Positions 12,703-26,655 of a DNA stretch of 64,000 nucleotides are shown piece after piece. Position 1 is the stretch's first letter; the number at the start of each line of letters is the position of its first letter. This DNA comes from Stratiolaelaps scimitus (taxonomy: Eukaryota; Arthropoda; Arachnida; Mesostigmata; Laelapidae). The DNA is taken from positions 14,745,001-14,809,000 of the forward strand of contig JABWDB010000005.1 in the NCBI GenBank assembly GCA_019614645.1, read 5' to 3'. The position numbers and the translations under genes were made by a program. The notes beneath the pieces are model-generated. The model ran no database searches and was not told the origin of the DNA. It saw only the letters and a list, made by a program, of their open reading frames with translations.

Positions 12703-13830
12703 TTGTGTCTACTAATACTTTTGTCTTATTCCATGTCGAATATTGATTATGATTGTACGGTATAAAATATAGAATGTGTGCGTGCATGTTAAAATTGCCA
12801 CCTATGTTCATATTGGCAGTGATAATCGCACGAAAATCTAGTCAAAAACAGGGATTCGTTTCGCAGTCGCTATTACACCTAACCTACATTATGTTAGAAG
12901 CAGCTAAATAAATCGATGGAGAAATATTGGGATACTTTTAAGTTGTCTTCTTTCGTATATTTTCAATTGTTGTCAAATTGATCATCGCAAACAGCTTCGC
13001 GATAATGTAAAGTCCATGAGAAAAACAAGCATAAGTCACCTGACTACTTAAAATCAAAAATATATAGTAAGACTAAGGTCAACTAAGTCAAGTCACCTAA
13101 TTAATGTCCGGTAGAAACAAAAACACGACATGCATTTAAGGTTGGAAAAAATCAGTAACATTGGTTGCATATGCTAGTTTTGGAAAGGTCAGAAGAGCTC
13201 AAAATCTGCATAGTATAAGGACAAAAATGGTCAAACTGAAGCCGTATGTCAGTCCGGATCACTATTGCCTTATGTGCATTATTTTGAGGTTCAATTCGAA
13301 CTTGTTCGCGTATAAACCAAGGTTGGGGGTCGGTCTTAGCAACAGGTGCATATCCACTGGCACTGTCCACTACTCTCGGAACTATTCAACACGGCCACAG
13401 TCAATACAATTGAACATCGTTCAAGAAAATCAGCGATCCGAGCATGCCGCAAAGAGTATGTATTTGTTGCCGTATGAGCCTCTATGAATACGACTCATGC
13501 GATTACGGAAAGTTAGAATCGAATACAGTTCGCTTCACTGAGTCATTCGGGTCGCTGCGCTAGCCAAAGTGAATTTTCTTATTTGAGTATTGAACACGTG
13601 CTCAGAAGGGAACTCGTTAAGTGAAGCTTAGCTGCTCTGTGGAAACACAGCAAATGACTCCACTCCTCATAATATCTTCAAGTATATATTCCATGTGTTT
13701 TTTGTTCAAGTATGCCTGTTTTTTTTTACACCTGTACATCTACTGTCAAGGCAATGTTAATAATGCCTACGGCAACTATCCTATGATCAAATTGGAAATA
13801 TACATACCCAAACACCTAATACTCCCGGTA

Positions 13831-13831
13831 G

Positions 13832-13859
<28 letters not shown>
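13831..13859. repeat. (TA)n microsatellite
   Basis: AT dinucleotide run of about 29 bp. Confidence 0.9.
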
Positions 13860-13866
<7 letters not shown>

Positions 13867-14391
13867 ATTTTATACCAACCGTTTCATCGTGCTTGTAAGG
13901 TGATACAGCATTTTTCAGTGGCGGGAGACTGATTCACCGGATCGTGTTTCCTCGTCAGCGCCGTATTCTCTTCCGGGAGAGCAAAAAAAAAGAGATACTA
14001 CCCTAGCGCGACACGATTTCTCTGCGTAGAGCCGATTTAGAAAGTGATTGTGGATATTCGACACCAAGTGATTCGGGCCAATGACTGACTCAACTGACAC
14101 CGCAGTGGTTGACTATCGATAATAAAAGCGTGACGGTGGCCTTGGCCGACGACGAGGTAGGGTAACGGAGGACCAAATCGGCGGCGGATCGGAATTTACA
14201 ATCGGCTCTCGGTCTCGCCTGCTAGTATCGAATTCGAGTCACCGTAATGTTTGCTTTTAATCACAAGGCCCGCGTACTTCGCACATCCTGCGAGGCGCGA
14301 CAACCAGCCGGGACGTTAGGATCTCAGGTCAGAAGTTAATAATAGATGACAGGGTTACGTGTAGGAGCGAGCTGGGCCAACTAAAGTGTTC

Positions 14392-14394
<3 letters not shown>

Positions 14395-14450
<56 letters not shown>
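14395..14450. repeat. Long (TA)n microsatellite
   Basis: About 56 bp of uninterrupted TA, one of the longest such tracts in the window, about 100 bp upstream of the mariner relic. Confidence 0.95.
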
Positions 14451-14452
<2 letters not shown>

Positions 14453-14555
14453 TAAGGGGCTTTTCCTTCAACACGCTGACTGTTCAAGGCAAAGGCCGTC
14501 GAGTATCAAATGACGGCGTGAAGTGGTATTGCAACGTAACATGCTAGGGTCTATG

Positions 14556-14830
14556 TTGCACTGGCGACCCGCCGTACTGTAACTAATCTTGGCTGAGAAA
14601 TTCTGCCGCACCAGCTTATACCGCAAACATTGCTTCATCAGATTATCTCCTTTTCAGATATATTGAGTACGACCTACGAAAAAAGCGCTTCAAGACAGAA
14701 TCAGAGGTTCGAAATTGGCTAGATGAGTGCATTGCCTGCCATGATAAGACGTTTTTCCGCCACGGGATCTCACATGCTGTCTGGTAGATGGGCGAGGGTC
14801 ACAGAAAGCGATGGACAAATTACTGATTAA
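14556..14830 (+). pseudogene. Decayed mariner-type (Tc1/mariner) transposase, C-terminal part
   Basis: Pieces of a mariner transposase appear in the correct order on the plus strand. First comes LG-stop-EILPH (14588-14611), where TGA replaces the usual Trp codon. After a frame change there is AYTANIASSDYLLFR (14614-14658), equivalent to the family's PAYSPDLAPSDYHLF; its Asp at 14641-14643 matches the third catalytic residue. The same frame continues with KRFKTESEVRNWLDE and FFRHGIS (to about 14775). After another one-base shift, LSGRWARVTESDGQITD ends at TAA 14828-14830. The preceding DNARPH-type block (about 14558-14577) is damaged and its Asp-Asn is not readable. At least two frameshifts and one stop make this a dead copy. 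No terminal inverted repeats were found. The family call rests on motif order recalled from known mariners. Confidence 0.7.
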
Positions 14831-14949
14831 GATCCATTCATTCTTTCAAAAGGTACAGCAATTCAAAATGAATAAAAACGGAATGATTTAAAAAGCCAAC
14901 ATATATATTAGCTTCGTCTGTTCCAAACAGAGAGCCAGTACCCTATTAA

Positions 14950-15104
14950 ATTCGTACCGTAGATCGTCATCGTGAAAGAATATAATGAAAGACTTCATGA
15001 ACCTTTTCATCGAATCCAAGAATTCGGTTTTAAGGTTAAGTCGGACAAATGCAGCTTTTTCAAATGCAGCGAGAATTCAAATTTAAATAAGGAAGGAATA
15101 TTGT
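14950..15104 (+). pseudogene. Decayed Ty3/gypsy reverse-transcriptase fragment
   Basis: From 14972 the frame reads VKEYNERLHEPFHRIQEFGF followed by KVKSDKCSFFK, then LNKEGIL and a stop at about 15104. This is the segment of gypsy reverse transcriptase just after the YxDD active site (HNERL..VF.RIQ..GFKV...KCSFF), ending near the family's DK.GI motif. The YxDD site itself would fall at 14955-14971 and is scrambled, with a stop codon. The fragment is unrelated in wording to the gypsy element at the right end of the window, so it is an older, different lineage. Confidence 0.65.
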
Positions 15105-18100
15105 AATTATTAATCCAATAAACTATGTATATATAGGTTCAAAAATATATCATAATATTGTGTACCTTTAATACCACGAGATAACGGAGCCTATACCTTT
15201 TCCAAGATCTACAACATTTTCATTTAAAGCAATTTGTGCATAGTGGCACGGATTTCTCACGAAAATATTTCCTTGCTACGTTCACAGTTCGAAGACGATC
15301 GAAGATGCGCTATAGTTCACGGTATATAATAGTCTATCCCCTTGATTTGCGACAAAACCTTACGCAAACGAAAGACAGTTCGGGGAAGGACAAACTTCCA
15401 GAACACTTCGAAGGCTAAAAACTTTTAATCTGCGTACCATTAAGGGACGGACATCTGACTCAATCTGTTTTAAACGAACACGAACCTAGTTGTCTTGTTT
15501 CAACAGCGACCTCAACCCCGTCTCCTACCGAGGATCACAAAAGCACAACTGAAGGTACTTATACATAGAACAGCACGGCTTATATGATAGAGCCCGCTAG
15601 CAAAGCGTTTTCGTTATCGTCGTTACTGTTGGCTTTTGTAGCAGGCGGTAACAGTAGACGCGGGTGGCGGCGACGACCATTTGCCCGACGACTGCCAGCT
15701 AGCACGCACGGACTTTAAACGCTTAAACTATGCTAAACTAACGGTAGTGCGATAAATAGTAATGAATCGGGGCGTGCTGAGTTCAATAGTATAGTAATAG
15801 AATAGGACATGTCCATTTTCCAATTGCGAATGTACACCTACTACTGTTCAAGCAAGCGTAGGAATCTACTTGTAGAAATCAAAAGTGAGCCTATACCTTG
15901 TCTTCGACAGCGTTGTCGTTCGATAATGCTACGCAACGAAAAGGAAATATGTTCGCAACTTCCTTGATGCTAGGAACATCAGCGAGAATATGATTTGCTA
16001 CAATAGAAAATGGCGCGAAGCGGGTAATATCGTCTTGACCAGCAGTTCCTCTGGCACCTGCCTACAGCAATGCGGCTCCTCATCGTGCGGGCAGCTGTAC
16101 TGTTTCTGATGAGCGTTGCACACGCCGTGATTTCTACCGGGACATTGGTGTGCTTTTGATGTTGACGCTAGACTTCCCATTACATTCCGAAAAATCGGCT
16201 CACTTAGAGTTGTCGCCAGGGTCCGTGCCTCAACTAGGTAGTGGATTTGCACTCCCACTGCAGTGAACCCCGTCCGGAGCGGTCCCACAGGTGTTCTTCT
16301 GTGCTGTACCTTTAAGTAATCGCGAAATAAGACTACTCGCAGCTTCCAGCTCCCCGCAGGGCGCTGACATTGAGAGGCACAAGAGCTAGATGCAGTCGGA
16401 AAATTAGACGCTTATGCTGCTTACATTACAATGTTACTTGTCGGAAATTTTGCATTGGAAAATCCCCTTGCGAGAGGAAAATGCTTCAAAAACAGGCTCC
16501 AATCGATTAGATATCAATAGCTTGGCAGATTCCAAAATTCGTGTATTTTTTAGGAAGAAAATGAGCGGGAGAGGGAGTGCAGAACCTATACATAGTTGAC
16601 CGCAAAATAAATAGGCGAATAATGAGCATGCGACCCTTTGAAAGGTAGTCGCAGACTATTCAGGAGACACCTTACGTCGACAACGAGCGCGGACACGCTG
16701 CCCCAGCTAGTTAGGCGACATCGCAATTTTCTACTATCATACATAAGTGTGACGTCTTCTAAGTAGTGAGTGGCGACCTGCTTCATCGGACAGCGGACAT
16801 ATCTCCCGGGAATTGACGCACTGCCGCTACGTGGTTGGGACAACTCGTGGAGAAACTTGACAGACGCCGAAAATGGCGACATGGTTACACTAGAAGGAGG
16901 GAAAACCAATCTCATTTGAGCTAGCGATCATCATGTTTTGGAAGTGGAAGCGGTCATTGCTTAAAATTGGGCTCAACTGAAGGCAGCTGTAGTGGCACTC
17001 GGTCCAGACTCGATCGAAATATATTATGCAGCTCACTTTAAGTGACTATTCTGCTAGGCTAATTCTTACAGCTGTCTCGCTGACCTGTATGTCGAAGCAC
17101 TTCTGCGTCTCCGACTGGCAGAACGGAACGCAGACCTCGCGGCGTTGCTTCTACGATCGGTGAGCGAGGCTACGCCGCATGTTTGAGTGGTATTACCTAC
17201 AAGTTGTCGTTTTTTTTACCCCTAGACCCGGGCAGAGATTGTCCAACACCCATGGCAAGTCCCGCCTATGTGCACCGGGACGAATAATCACTGCTGACGA
17301 CACCTTGGCTGCTCCTCGCCTAAGACAAGGGTAAGGAGATTACTCGAGACGCGATTCTCTTGTGGCAGTTAATGACAGTTGAGACTCACACGGCCAGCTC
17401 GCTGCTGAGATGAAAGAGGAACCAAATGCGAAAAGGGCGACTCCATCCCGCTCTCCCACGTGTGTATGTCCGTAACTGAGACAGATTGCCAACGTGATTA
17501 AGCGCTGTGATGAGCGCCACTCTAGTCCTTCGTGTTGTGCTTTTGCTGTATACCTTTACAGGCGCTCGACGACAGCCAAGTAAGGTGTAACATCATGTTA
17601 GGTATCGGGCTCTAGGTGTTCCTGAGCTGTCTCGTCCTCATAACTTGCCTTTGAGACAGTAGCAGTAAGGTCAGGGGAAATTAGATAGGGACTAGCATGC
17701 ATGGTGTGCGCCACCGCACGGAACCCGAAACCCCGTCATCCGGTAGGGACGCATGTTGGTTTGAAATTATGGCCTTTTTTATAGCCACGCAGCGAGCGCA
17801 TGTGGCCATCGGACGCGGATGGCCTTCATCTCTCAGCCGGTGTGGCCATGTCGCTCTCGCATGCAGCGTTACGCTAAAATGGCGCGAGACAAGTTGGTCA
17901 GTTGGCAGCCACGGCAGAACTGAAATGCGTAGGACACTCATTGTTGGGCGTTCTACAGATCGCTGACAAAGTTTATTTACCACAATATATATGTGCCTTA
18001 TGCGATTTCAAGAAAGATCTGAATACTTATACGATTCGAAGGCTCATCGAAGCAGAACTTGATGATAAATCAGAGACGTGGTCTCCGTATAAGTTGGTGG

Positions 18101-19814
18101 TTGTAGTACGTCCCCCATATGCTGGCTGCCATTTCGAAGACATGATATGAATGAGAAATTGCCAAAAAAAAACCCCGACTGAAGCCAAATAACTGTTTCC
18201 AGTCACAAGCAGGAATTGACTCTATCTACTCTTCAAAAAATTAATAATCCGGATCTGAATGGTAATAAAAGTACACAGGCAACTGTTATCCTTCTACATG
18301 GTGCTGCCTCCAATAAAGCAGGAGGGCAGCAAAAGTCAGCCTTGAGTTAGGTAAAACGTGAATCTACTGCAGGAAAAGATAGCGGACTTCCATTTGGTGG
18401 GAAAAATGGGCTCGCCGTTGAAGTAGGCCTTTGACGTTTCAGCTGTAAACCCACTTCTCGAAGATATCCGGCAGAATGGTCTGCGTCCGTGGTGGAAATA
18501 TCGCTGAACGTTGCCTTGCATTTTCAATCTAGCAAATCGAAAACTGAATGTTTTCAACAGACGTTTGGGTTTAAATGTCGTAAAATGATTACGCCACTCG
18601 GTACAGCCATCGAGAGTGCTGGTCCTACGCCAAATGCAACCATTGCACGATCCGCACCAAGCGATAATAAGACGAACGATCTCTAATTGAATTGTTAGCC
18701 AGTACAGAACCAACCACGAGGCCTAGCTATCGCTGAATATTATCTTGCTCTTCCTCAGCCGAATTTTCGCTCTCTCTCTCTCTCTCTCTCTCTTCAAGCG
18801 ACCAGCTCTTCCGGCCGTGGCACAGCCGATGAGATTACACTGGCTGAGCCGCTTAAATTGCTTTAGTTTCATGGCCTCTCTAGCAGTGCCGGGAGCGCGA
18901 AACAGGCCCCTCAGGGGCAAGGGGGTAGCGCAGCCTGGATGGTGAACTACGCCAACGGTTTTGACGCTGCTGGTGGTGGTGGACAAATATTAACGTCTCT
19001 GTCTTGAAGCATCACTTGTTTGCTTAGCTGTCAACTCGTTGGGAGCATTTCCGAGGGTAGGGAAACCGTGAGTACCGTCCGGATCCGTGCGGTACGGAAT
19101 GCCGTTTTTCAATCTATCGTTAGATGGATAGAACTATATCATTGCACAGCATGATGATGGTGATATATATATATATTGTATTGAAATAATTACCTTGAGG
19201 CCCATTCCCTCGAGATTCCCTAGTCTTGAGGTCGATTTCATGGATGACAAGCGACAAAAGCAGAATGTTTATCTTTACTCGGCAAGATAGCGAAACACTA
19301 TTGTGGACGGAGGGTCTTGTGTTCTGACCCCATCGCGTAAATATTTGTGAGGAGGGCAAGCCTAGCCGATGCACAACCGCTGAAGGGCTTCGAGCGATTT
19401 CGCAAACGTGAACAACGAACAACTGAAGGAGCATTGACGAATCGAAATCCCTCGTGTAATTTGTTTGCTAGAAATATCTTTACTGTCTCAGTTCGGTATC
19501 GTTTAGATGTGCGCTGTCTAGATGCTTCTGGTCGATCCCCACCGTCTTACGAAGCAATACAAAAAGGAATTCCGTCAACGATAAATGTTCGGTGAGGGTC
19601 AACCCGAAAACATTAGATGCTAGTGCTGCCCGCAGAAGAGGGGTTGCAGCCATCACGAGCAAATGTGGATGGTCATCAACCAACGAAGAAGCGAAGCGGT
19701 AAGAACTGACTGATATGCGCGCGATCCGAACAGGATGTACCTATATGTGCACAAGTTATACGAAACAGTAGCTGCAGCAGCAGCAATACGACAACCAACG
19801 AGTTGCATTATTAC
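15105..19814. other. Non-coding stretch
   Basis: No gene or repeat family was recognised. A (CT)n tract occurs at 18770-18793 and a short TA run near 19163-19175. At 19592-19604 the words GTGAGGGTCAACCCGAAAA resemble the 3' end of the SINE at 30.7 kb, but no tRNA-like head could be aligned upstream. Confidence 0.4.

Positions 19815-19862
<48 letters not shown>
19815..19862. repeat. (TTA)n microsatellite
   Basis: About 16 TTA/ATT units without interruption. Confidence 0.9.
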
Positions 19863-22800
19863 CTGAGACATCAGTTTAAGCATGAACTACATTTAGAGAA
19901 ACGCTATCGAGAAGTCTACGTTAAAATCGCCGAATAGAATCACCTTGTCCCAGAGTATTCAAGAGCTCAATGGCTCCAATATGAAATTGGTTCTGTAAAG
20001 AAACAGTCTAGTGTTCGATGCCGCTTACTGGCCCAGACTCGTTGCAAGATGATCGAGTTTACTCTCAAAATAATGCGTTAATTTCCGCTGACTCTAGACA
20101 GCAAGCTGGACAACAGTCTTATTCGAGCTGGCCCCTCAAAATACATATGTTTTTAGGCTGACTCTCAGCCAACATTTAACGTCGACGGTATGGCCCATCG
20201 AGCTGTCCTGATCTACTGTAGAATATACCAGCGCGAAGTTCTTCGGAAATTGAGGGATTCAGTGTCGCGATTCGCATAATTCAACGACACCTTCTTTTTG
20301 AGAGGACAAAATGTTTTTCAAACGCGTGGACACCACCAGAGACATTACACTTTCCATTAAAGTGGGCCGATCCAGTGTAGGGTTGACAACGACACCTAAC
20401 TAACACTAACAGTGCCATTGAGCCCGAAATGCGAACACCCTTGTGGAACACTTTAAAAAACTAACGAGCGTGTTACATGCTTGTAAGGAGGAATTCGTTG
20501 ATTTCCCATTGCGGAAATCTGCTTTCGCCACTATCCTGGTATAGCTAACTAAGTAGGTATGCTTTTGTCTATCACCTCCTTGCATATCCGTGTACGTACC
20601 CGGTGTGATTCACAATACTGTGAACAGACGAGTCACCGAATGACGACTCGAATCAGATCCTCACATCTCTGGACATACTCAAAAACGCATTGGATGATTT
20701 ATTTGCCCATACATCGCAAGAAGAAGGATAACAAAGCTCGTGGAAAGATGACAGAAATCCATTGAACAGAATCGGACATATCCAGTTAATTCATTTTTTA
20801 AATATTTCGCGTTTGAAATCTACTCGATTTTATCTACGGGCTTATATTATGTATCGAACCAAGATCTTCCATTCAACTTTCCCTCGTATTTAATTATTTT
20901 TATGAAAGAAGTATAGCTGGTATCCATGCAGAGTATACTGCTCTTTCTGTGTCCAGAAGTTTGTTTACAGTTTGAAATTGAAGCGAGGAGCCGACGCAGT
21001 CTGATTACTGAGCGTTCATATTCGACTATCAGTGATCAACGGCGGGTCACCAGCTCTGATCTCTACGAAGGAGGTGTCCCGTCATTTGACCTACGAACGC
21101 TCCTATAGAACATGTCTGATGATATCGTTCTAGCAAGCACTAAGACCTCTATAACCTTGCCTCCGGCAACGTGCTGGATGGCGGAGAGTGCACGCCTTCG
21201 CTGTCCGATTATCCCGAGACGATCCTACTCTGGCTAACCCCCGGCCTATCGGCCGCCAAGAATGGCAACGCGCAGCCGAACGATTGGCGATGTGGGGACC
21301 CCCAATGACTATTATCTACTGATCGTCTCTAGCTGGCACTGGCCGAAAGAGGAGACAATTTGTCAAGTGGAAATCCAGCCAAGAGGCCGGTTTGCTTAGT
21401 TGTCCGCCTGCCCGCCTCTTCATCCAGTGGCGAGCAGATTTATCGAACATCGCCATAAATAGAACGACGAAATGGCGTAGTGAACGTTGGCAATGATTGC
21501 GGACATCCTGATGAATATGTGTTACTCAATGCCGAGTGTCCTTGGTGATTGCCCGCGAAGGTCGGAGAGAACGCCTAAGAACTGAAATAGGTCATGTTAG
21601 ATCCTTTAACAAGGTATCAAGGATAACGATTTCATAGGTGAACGCCTACGCGTCACTTGAGGGATTAATTTTAGAAGGCGGGCGGCATCCTAGCCGGTTA
21701 GATATCTCCTCGCAGTGCCGGCACCCAGCGTACGTACACTATAATTTAAGTCAATATTAAAGAGCGAGGATGAAATCGATAAGAACTGTGGCGGCCAGGA
21801 AAGCGTCTCTACAACGACGAAGGGCCTCCACAAAAGAAAAATTGTTGTTTGATTATCTTAGTTGTTATTCAACTGAAGTATTGGAAGGAAATGAGAACAG
21901 AACGTTTAGCTAAATATCGCTTTAGGCGAATAAGTTCGCCCGATGTTCGAACTTTGTGTCTGCTTCTGTATCATCAGTAACCGATCAGATATTCCCGATA
22001 TACTGCAGAGGCGCAGGATTCATGGTAGATCTTTCTTGCATTGTTTGTAAAAGTGCAGCTGCAACGGCGTTGAGCGCGGCTTTGGCCGAACGATCTGAGC
22101 CGTACACTTGTTATGAGCGCGAGCGGAGGAGGAACCGAGCTCGCGCCCCAACGATGAGGGATGAGCCGATTAGGAAGGAGGTCCTCGCTCGCCTGGTGCA
22201 CGCCGCGCCTTGCGGTGGCACTAGCCGGGGGCCACCGAGGAATACCAGGACAACGACGGCGACGACGACGACGCCGCTAAGAGGGGAACAAGAAGTAGCG
22301 ACGAAAATGCCGCCTCCGCCTCTCCTTTGCGGCTGTGAAAATAGAGCGCCGCAGACGGGAATGCTGATGCCCACGTGCGGCGCCTTCGCCCCGCGGCACT
22401 GTCCAGAAGCAAAGAAACGCCGATCGTTGATGATGCTGACGGCCTCGCACGCTACTGAGGGTGGGCGTGCTGCAGGGACGGCCTGCCGGTCGGGCTGTCG
22501 AACGGCGAGATGGTGACGGCAGCGGAGAATGGCCGAGGCCTCTTCGGGATGACTGGCGGGCCGGCGAGGACGGAGGACACGCGGTCTGGTGAAAAACTGT
22601 TTAGTTGAGTTATGAAGACGAGGGCAGGCGAGAGAGAGACTGCGAGAGAGAACGAGATCGGGGGAGATGGGGGTGAGAATATCGAAGAACTGAGGCGGCG
22701 AATAAGAATTGGGTGTGGTGGAACGGGGCTAGCGGACAACAGCAGCTTTAACGTAGTCGTTGCATACTAACAATTATGATCTATTCGGCTATTCTTGTAT

Positions 22801-22880
22801 ACTTTCTACACATATTGGCTAGGTTGTAATTTGAGGAGACTAACAGTGGATCCGTGACTACGATGGGTGTGCGATGTGAG
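19863..22880. other. Non-coding stretch with a GC-rich patch
   Basis: No gene was recognised. A GC-rich patch at about 22080-22560 holds long frames on both strands without domain signatures; it could be an untranslated exon or regulatory DNA. Confidence 0.35.
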
Positions 22881-22885
22881 TGCCC

Positions 22886-23100
22886 TTTTTCATTTTTTCT
22901 GTCAAAGTTGACCCTCAGCTCTTTTCAATGCCAGGACCCGATACTGCTGTGCACCATTGTTTCAAGGATCTATAATGTCAGTCATGATGACCCATCAATG
23001 TTTACCATGCAAGGTTAACTATGTCCAGGCCAAACCACGATTTATGGGAATCGAACCGGGCGTCACAAACCGTAGTGCTGCTGCTTTCGATTTTCATGGC
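22886..23100 (-). mobile_element. Probable SINE copy, diverged
   Basis: Read on the minus strand, a B box (GGTTCGATTCC, at about 23055-23045) is followed about 135 bases later by AGCTGAGGGTCAACT (22920-22906) and then an A-rich tail (22903-22886). The same 15-base word next to an A tail, downstream of a B-box-like motif, occurs in the SINE at 30726-30959. A 15-base match alone could be chance in 64 kb; the shared order of parts makes a common family more likely. The 5' end is not defined and no target duplication was found. Confidence 0.4.
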
Positions 23101-26100
23101 AACCGCACCCAAAGATATGTGCATTAGCTACTCAGGTCAGGCCACCAAGTGGATGGCACGAAATTAATTGAAAAAGCCCACATATTGCTATGTAGTTGCC
23201 AACACAGCATTCATTCTGGGAGCGTTTTCTAATTGCAAATGTATTCGCGGAGACCTCGAGTTTGGAGACCCTTTCAAAACTGCCGATAGTTCCAAACACG
23301 GGTGTACCTAGGAAAACATTTCAATTATAGTGGGTTAGTTTATAATCATAGAACGGTTATTTAGTTCGTCCGCTGCTTGACGTCAGCAGGCAAACTGATG
23401 AAGCAGTGAACGAACGCTACATTCTGCGGCGCTTTCAATCTGATTTCCGAGCTTATCGTGCGCACATGGGGGACATTCATTTGGCTGTTTCGTTGTCCGA
23501 GCGACTCCAGCATTTCACACACGCTGAGCAGACGGTACCAAGAACGCCAGTGCAGCGGCGGAGGAACTTTGTGAAGATGTCTTCTACTAGGAAAATCGCT
23601 TCTCTTCAACAAAGAGGAGTATAGAACTCCGAGATTAGAGGTCATTTCGATTGGAGTGAACTTGTGAGGCAAGCGGTGGAGCGGGTTGACTGTCAATGGC
23701 TGGACGGGACGTGGCTATTTTCGCTACATAATCAAAGTAGCTCCCGGCATCCAGGCCTACCTAAGCGCGAATAGGCGGGAGGGGGCAGCCAATTCAACGC
23801 AAGAAATCCCATCTGAGTATATTCGTCGTCAGATCGTGGTCGGTTTCATAGGGGGACAATTCAGTCCGACTGTATTCATGGAGTTGTCGGTCCGGCGGTC
23901 CGAGATTCGCGGCAGGCCTGGCCTGCTCGTCCTAACATATGTGCACACGTCCTTGCGTCCTTGAGGCAGCGAATGACTCTAATAGGGAGGCGGAATGGCT
24001 GGCATTCAAGGCGAGCTGGTAGCGATGAGAGGGAAACCTTGAGGAGGTCTCAAAAGGAGTGTCTTTGATATAAGCTTTTGTGTCGAGAGTCTCATTTACA
24101 GATGGGGTTTATTCAATTCAAATCATGAGAACCAGTGAGTTTAGCTTGAAGACGACAGTACAACGGCATATCGCAATGCAACGATATATTTATTTTACCA
24201 GATAAACGCTACTAAGCACAAACGCTGACATATATATTTTCGTATTCTACAATACGTGTTTTCATCTTCTCAGATTCTTGAACCTAGCTTAGTGTTGTGT
24301 GGCTCAGGTACTCACATACTGTGAAAAAAAAACCCACATCAACGACGTTCGTCGGTTGCTCCAAAAATCCCACAAAAAATGATGACTTCAAGTGTCAGCT
24401 GTTTGAATGAATTGCTACAACAATATATGGTTATAATCCCAGCAGAATTTTTCCAACCACTCGATTGTGGCTCACAAATAGCCTGTGCAGGTAGAGCCAA
24501 TAATGGTGGCCAGTCCTACAGATCAAACCTATTCGAAACGATAGTTTAATGGCCTTAAAGACCTCGGTTCTGTTTTCGCCTGCTTTCTGTTACTTCGGTT
24601 GATTGCAGATGAAAGGCATGTGCTTCGACCGCTGTCGCAGACCTGGTCGTCCACCTGCAAGTTGACTTGTGTGATGCTCGACGTCTAATTGAATTAGGGA
24701 GTTGTGGGTGGGGGCTAGGGAACTCCAAAGTCGACTAATAAAAGCTATCTGAGTTGTGTGCCGATGTACGAGCGACGAACGTCGGCCGGAACAGAACAGG
24801 AAAGACCGGTATCCGTTATCCACCACGCACACTGCCCACACCTGCCGGCAGATGTGCAAGTTCGCAGATAAAAAACGCACGTTTTCGACTCGAATGGAGG
24901 ATGGACTAGGGGACTGGTGTTCTAGTCAACTGAATGGACTGCGGAGTATCTGGGAACCGTAGCAGTGGCTTGTAGTGTATCTGTAATGACACTAGATGGT
25001 GAATGAATTTTCTAAATAGTTCGTATAGCGAGTGGGTGTTCTACGTGACAGTATTAAGAGTCACCCTCCAGTAACAATTGGCCAGAGCGAAGGGGCATCA
25101 TAGGCCGGGATTGCTGTCTATTCAGAATGAATGTCGTACAGCCTGCAACTTGCATTTCTATATACATTGTTGTAAGGAGATCACTATCTGTTCTGATCAC
25201 TGTCTATAAGTTTTGCCCTATTTAGCTATTATTGCTCGTCCGCGATTATATCCCTGTGTAAACCCATTCCGCCCGAGGACGATGTTCAACTTAATTTAAA
25301 TTGAACCGTTCGACTTGAATATTATTATTGGGCATTGTCAGAGGTCATTCCTCGAGCAGCACGCCGGGAGGGGGAAGCGGAACTCGCCTTGTGAATAGCT
25401 TAGCCATTTTCAACGCTAATTATACGCGCTAGCATAAAATTACACACAAAGTGAGTTACAATCGTCAATTGTCATTACGCAGCGCATAATTTGGCTATAC
25501 GGCTTCGTTTCCTGAGTGGCAGTGAGACCGGAGAGGACCCGTTCGGCCAGCAAATGGCCACATTCCCGTAAAACTGTCACGGACTCCACAAGCTATTCTC
25601 CCTCCATTCATTGGGTGCTATTCCAGTCCAACCCAGCGCAGCCCAGTGAACAACTTTGCCAATTTTGTTTCGCTGGACATGAGCTTACGAACGGAAGTTG
25701 CTGATACTCCTGTCGCCGACACTGAAATGGAAACCGAAAGCGGCAGAGACCAAATTTACACTTGGAGCTCGCAGTGTGCGCGTGAGCCAATCGTATGTGT
25801 ATGATTCAAGTCAGCCTCCACCGGCGGCAGCAGCGGCAGCGGTGGGCGTCGCAGCGTCCGGACCCGTCCGCTTCGTAAAAGTCGCCAGCGCAATCCCTCG
25901 CCACTAGGTTTCGGCGTATGTATTTCGTCGGTCATCCAAATAAGCTGTTTTAGAGAATTGACTTGCCCAGCGGAAACGATGAACCAAACGGGACCGGCAC
26001 ACTCAAGCAGCGACGACGAGCACTGCCTCCCACCCACACACACACATACATATGACACGGCATAAAATATAAGGCGGTCCTCGGCAAAGAGGAGAACAGC

Positions 26101-26200
26101 GAGCGCAAGAAAGAAAATGGGGCCGTGGATGACATCTTTGAATGAACGAAGCAATGAATGAACTAAAGCTCCGCCTGGTGGCTGGCGACAATCACCCATC
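23101..26200. other. Non-coding stretch
   Basis: No gene or repeat family was recognised. Confidence 0.4.
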
Positions 26201-26210
26201 GGGTCGGTCT

Positions 26211-26655
26211 CGCAGTTGTGTCCCAGCGCCGTTGTGTCCCTTGCTCAAATTGTATTGCAGGTCGTGGCGTGTTTTATTTTTTTTTCACCACTGACGGATC
26301 GTTCGTTGTGCGTCCCGATTCGATTGCTCCCTTCCTACCGACTCCGACGACTACTGCGACCCGCCACCCCACTGGCTATCATTCGGTATCGCTCGATCTC
26401 TCTCTTCCTCCGTCCCTCCGTCCCTCTCCCTGTTTTTCACTCTCAGTTTTGTCGTTTCGCCTCTCTCATCCATTTTTATTTTCACCGTCGCACATTTTCC
26501 TCTCGAACACACTTCCCAGTCGGCTCCGGCGTGGAGGGGCACCGAAGTTAGCCGAAGTATTGTGGGCACGCTCGTCGAACTCTCTCTATCCTTCGTCGTG
26601 TTGTTCTGTTCGCCGACGAGCCCCCACAACTCGGGTCCTTATACCGGCCCTCGAG
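26211..26655 (+). other. Possible untranslated first exon ending at a strong splice donor
   Basis: The segment is pyrimidine-rich with CT tracts, like an arthropod 5' leader, and ends at TCGAG|GTAAGTTT (donor GT at 26656-26657), a near-perfect 5' splice site followed by a GT-repeat. A TATA-like AAAATATAAGG lies upstream at about 26064-26073. No ATG-led conserved frame is present, so the exon would be non-coding. A downstream partner exon was not identified and the left boundary is a guess. Confidence 0.25.

Larger units (their letters stand above)
12703..14555. other. Non-coding AT-rich stretch
   Basis: Nothing gene-like is seen. It contains (TA)n tracts at 13831-13859 and 14395-14450; the latter, with about 28 units, is one of the longest in the window. 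Confidence 0.5.

Noticed and set aside
15998..16288. Cys/His-rich minus-strand frame, possibly a zinc-binding exon
   Set aside because: The spacing fits no zinc-finger or knuckle pattern I know, and no good splice sites frame it.
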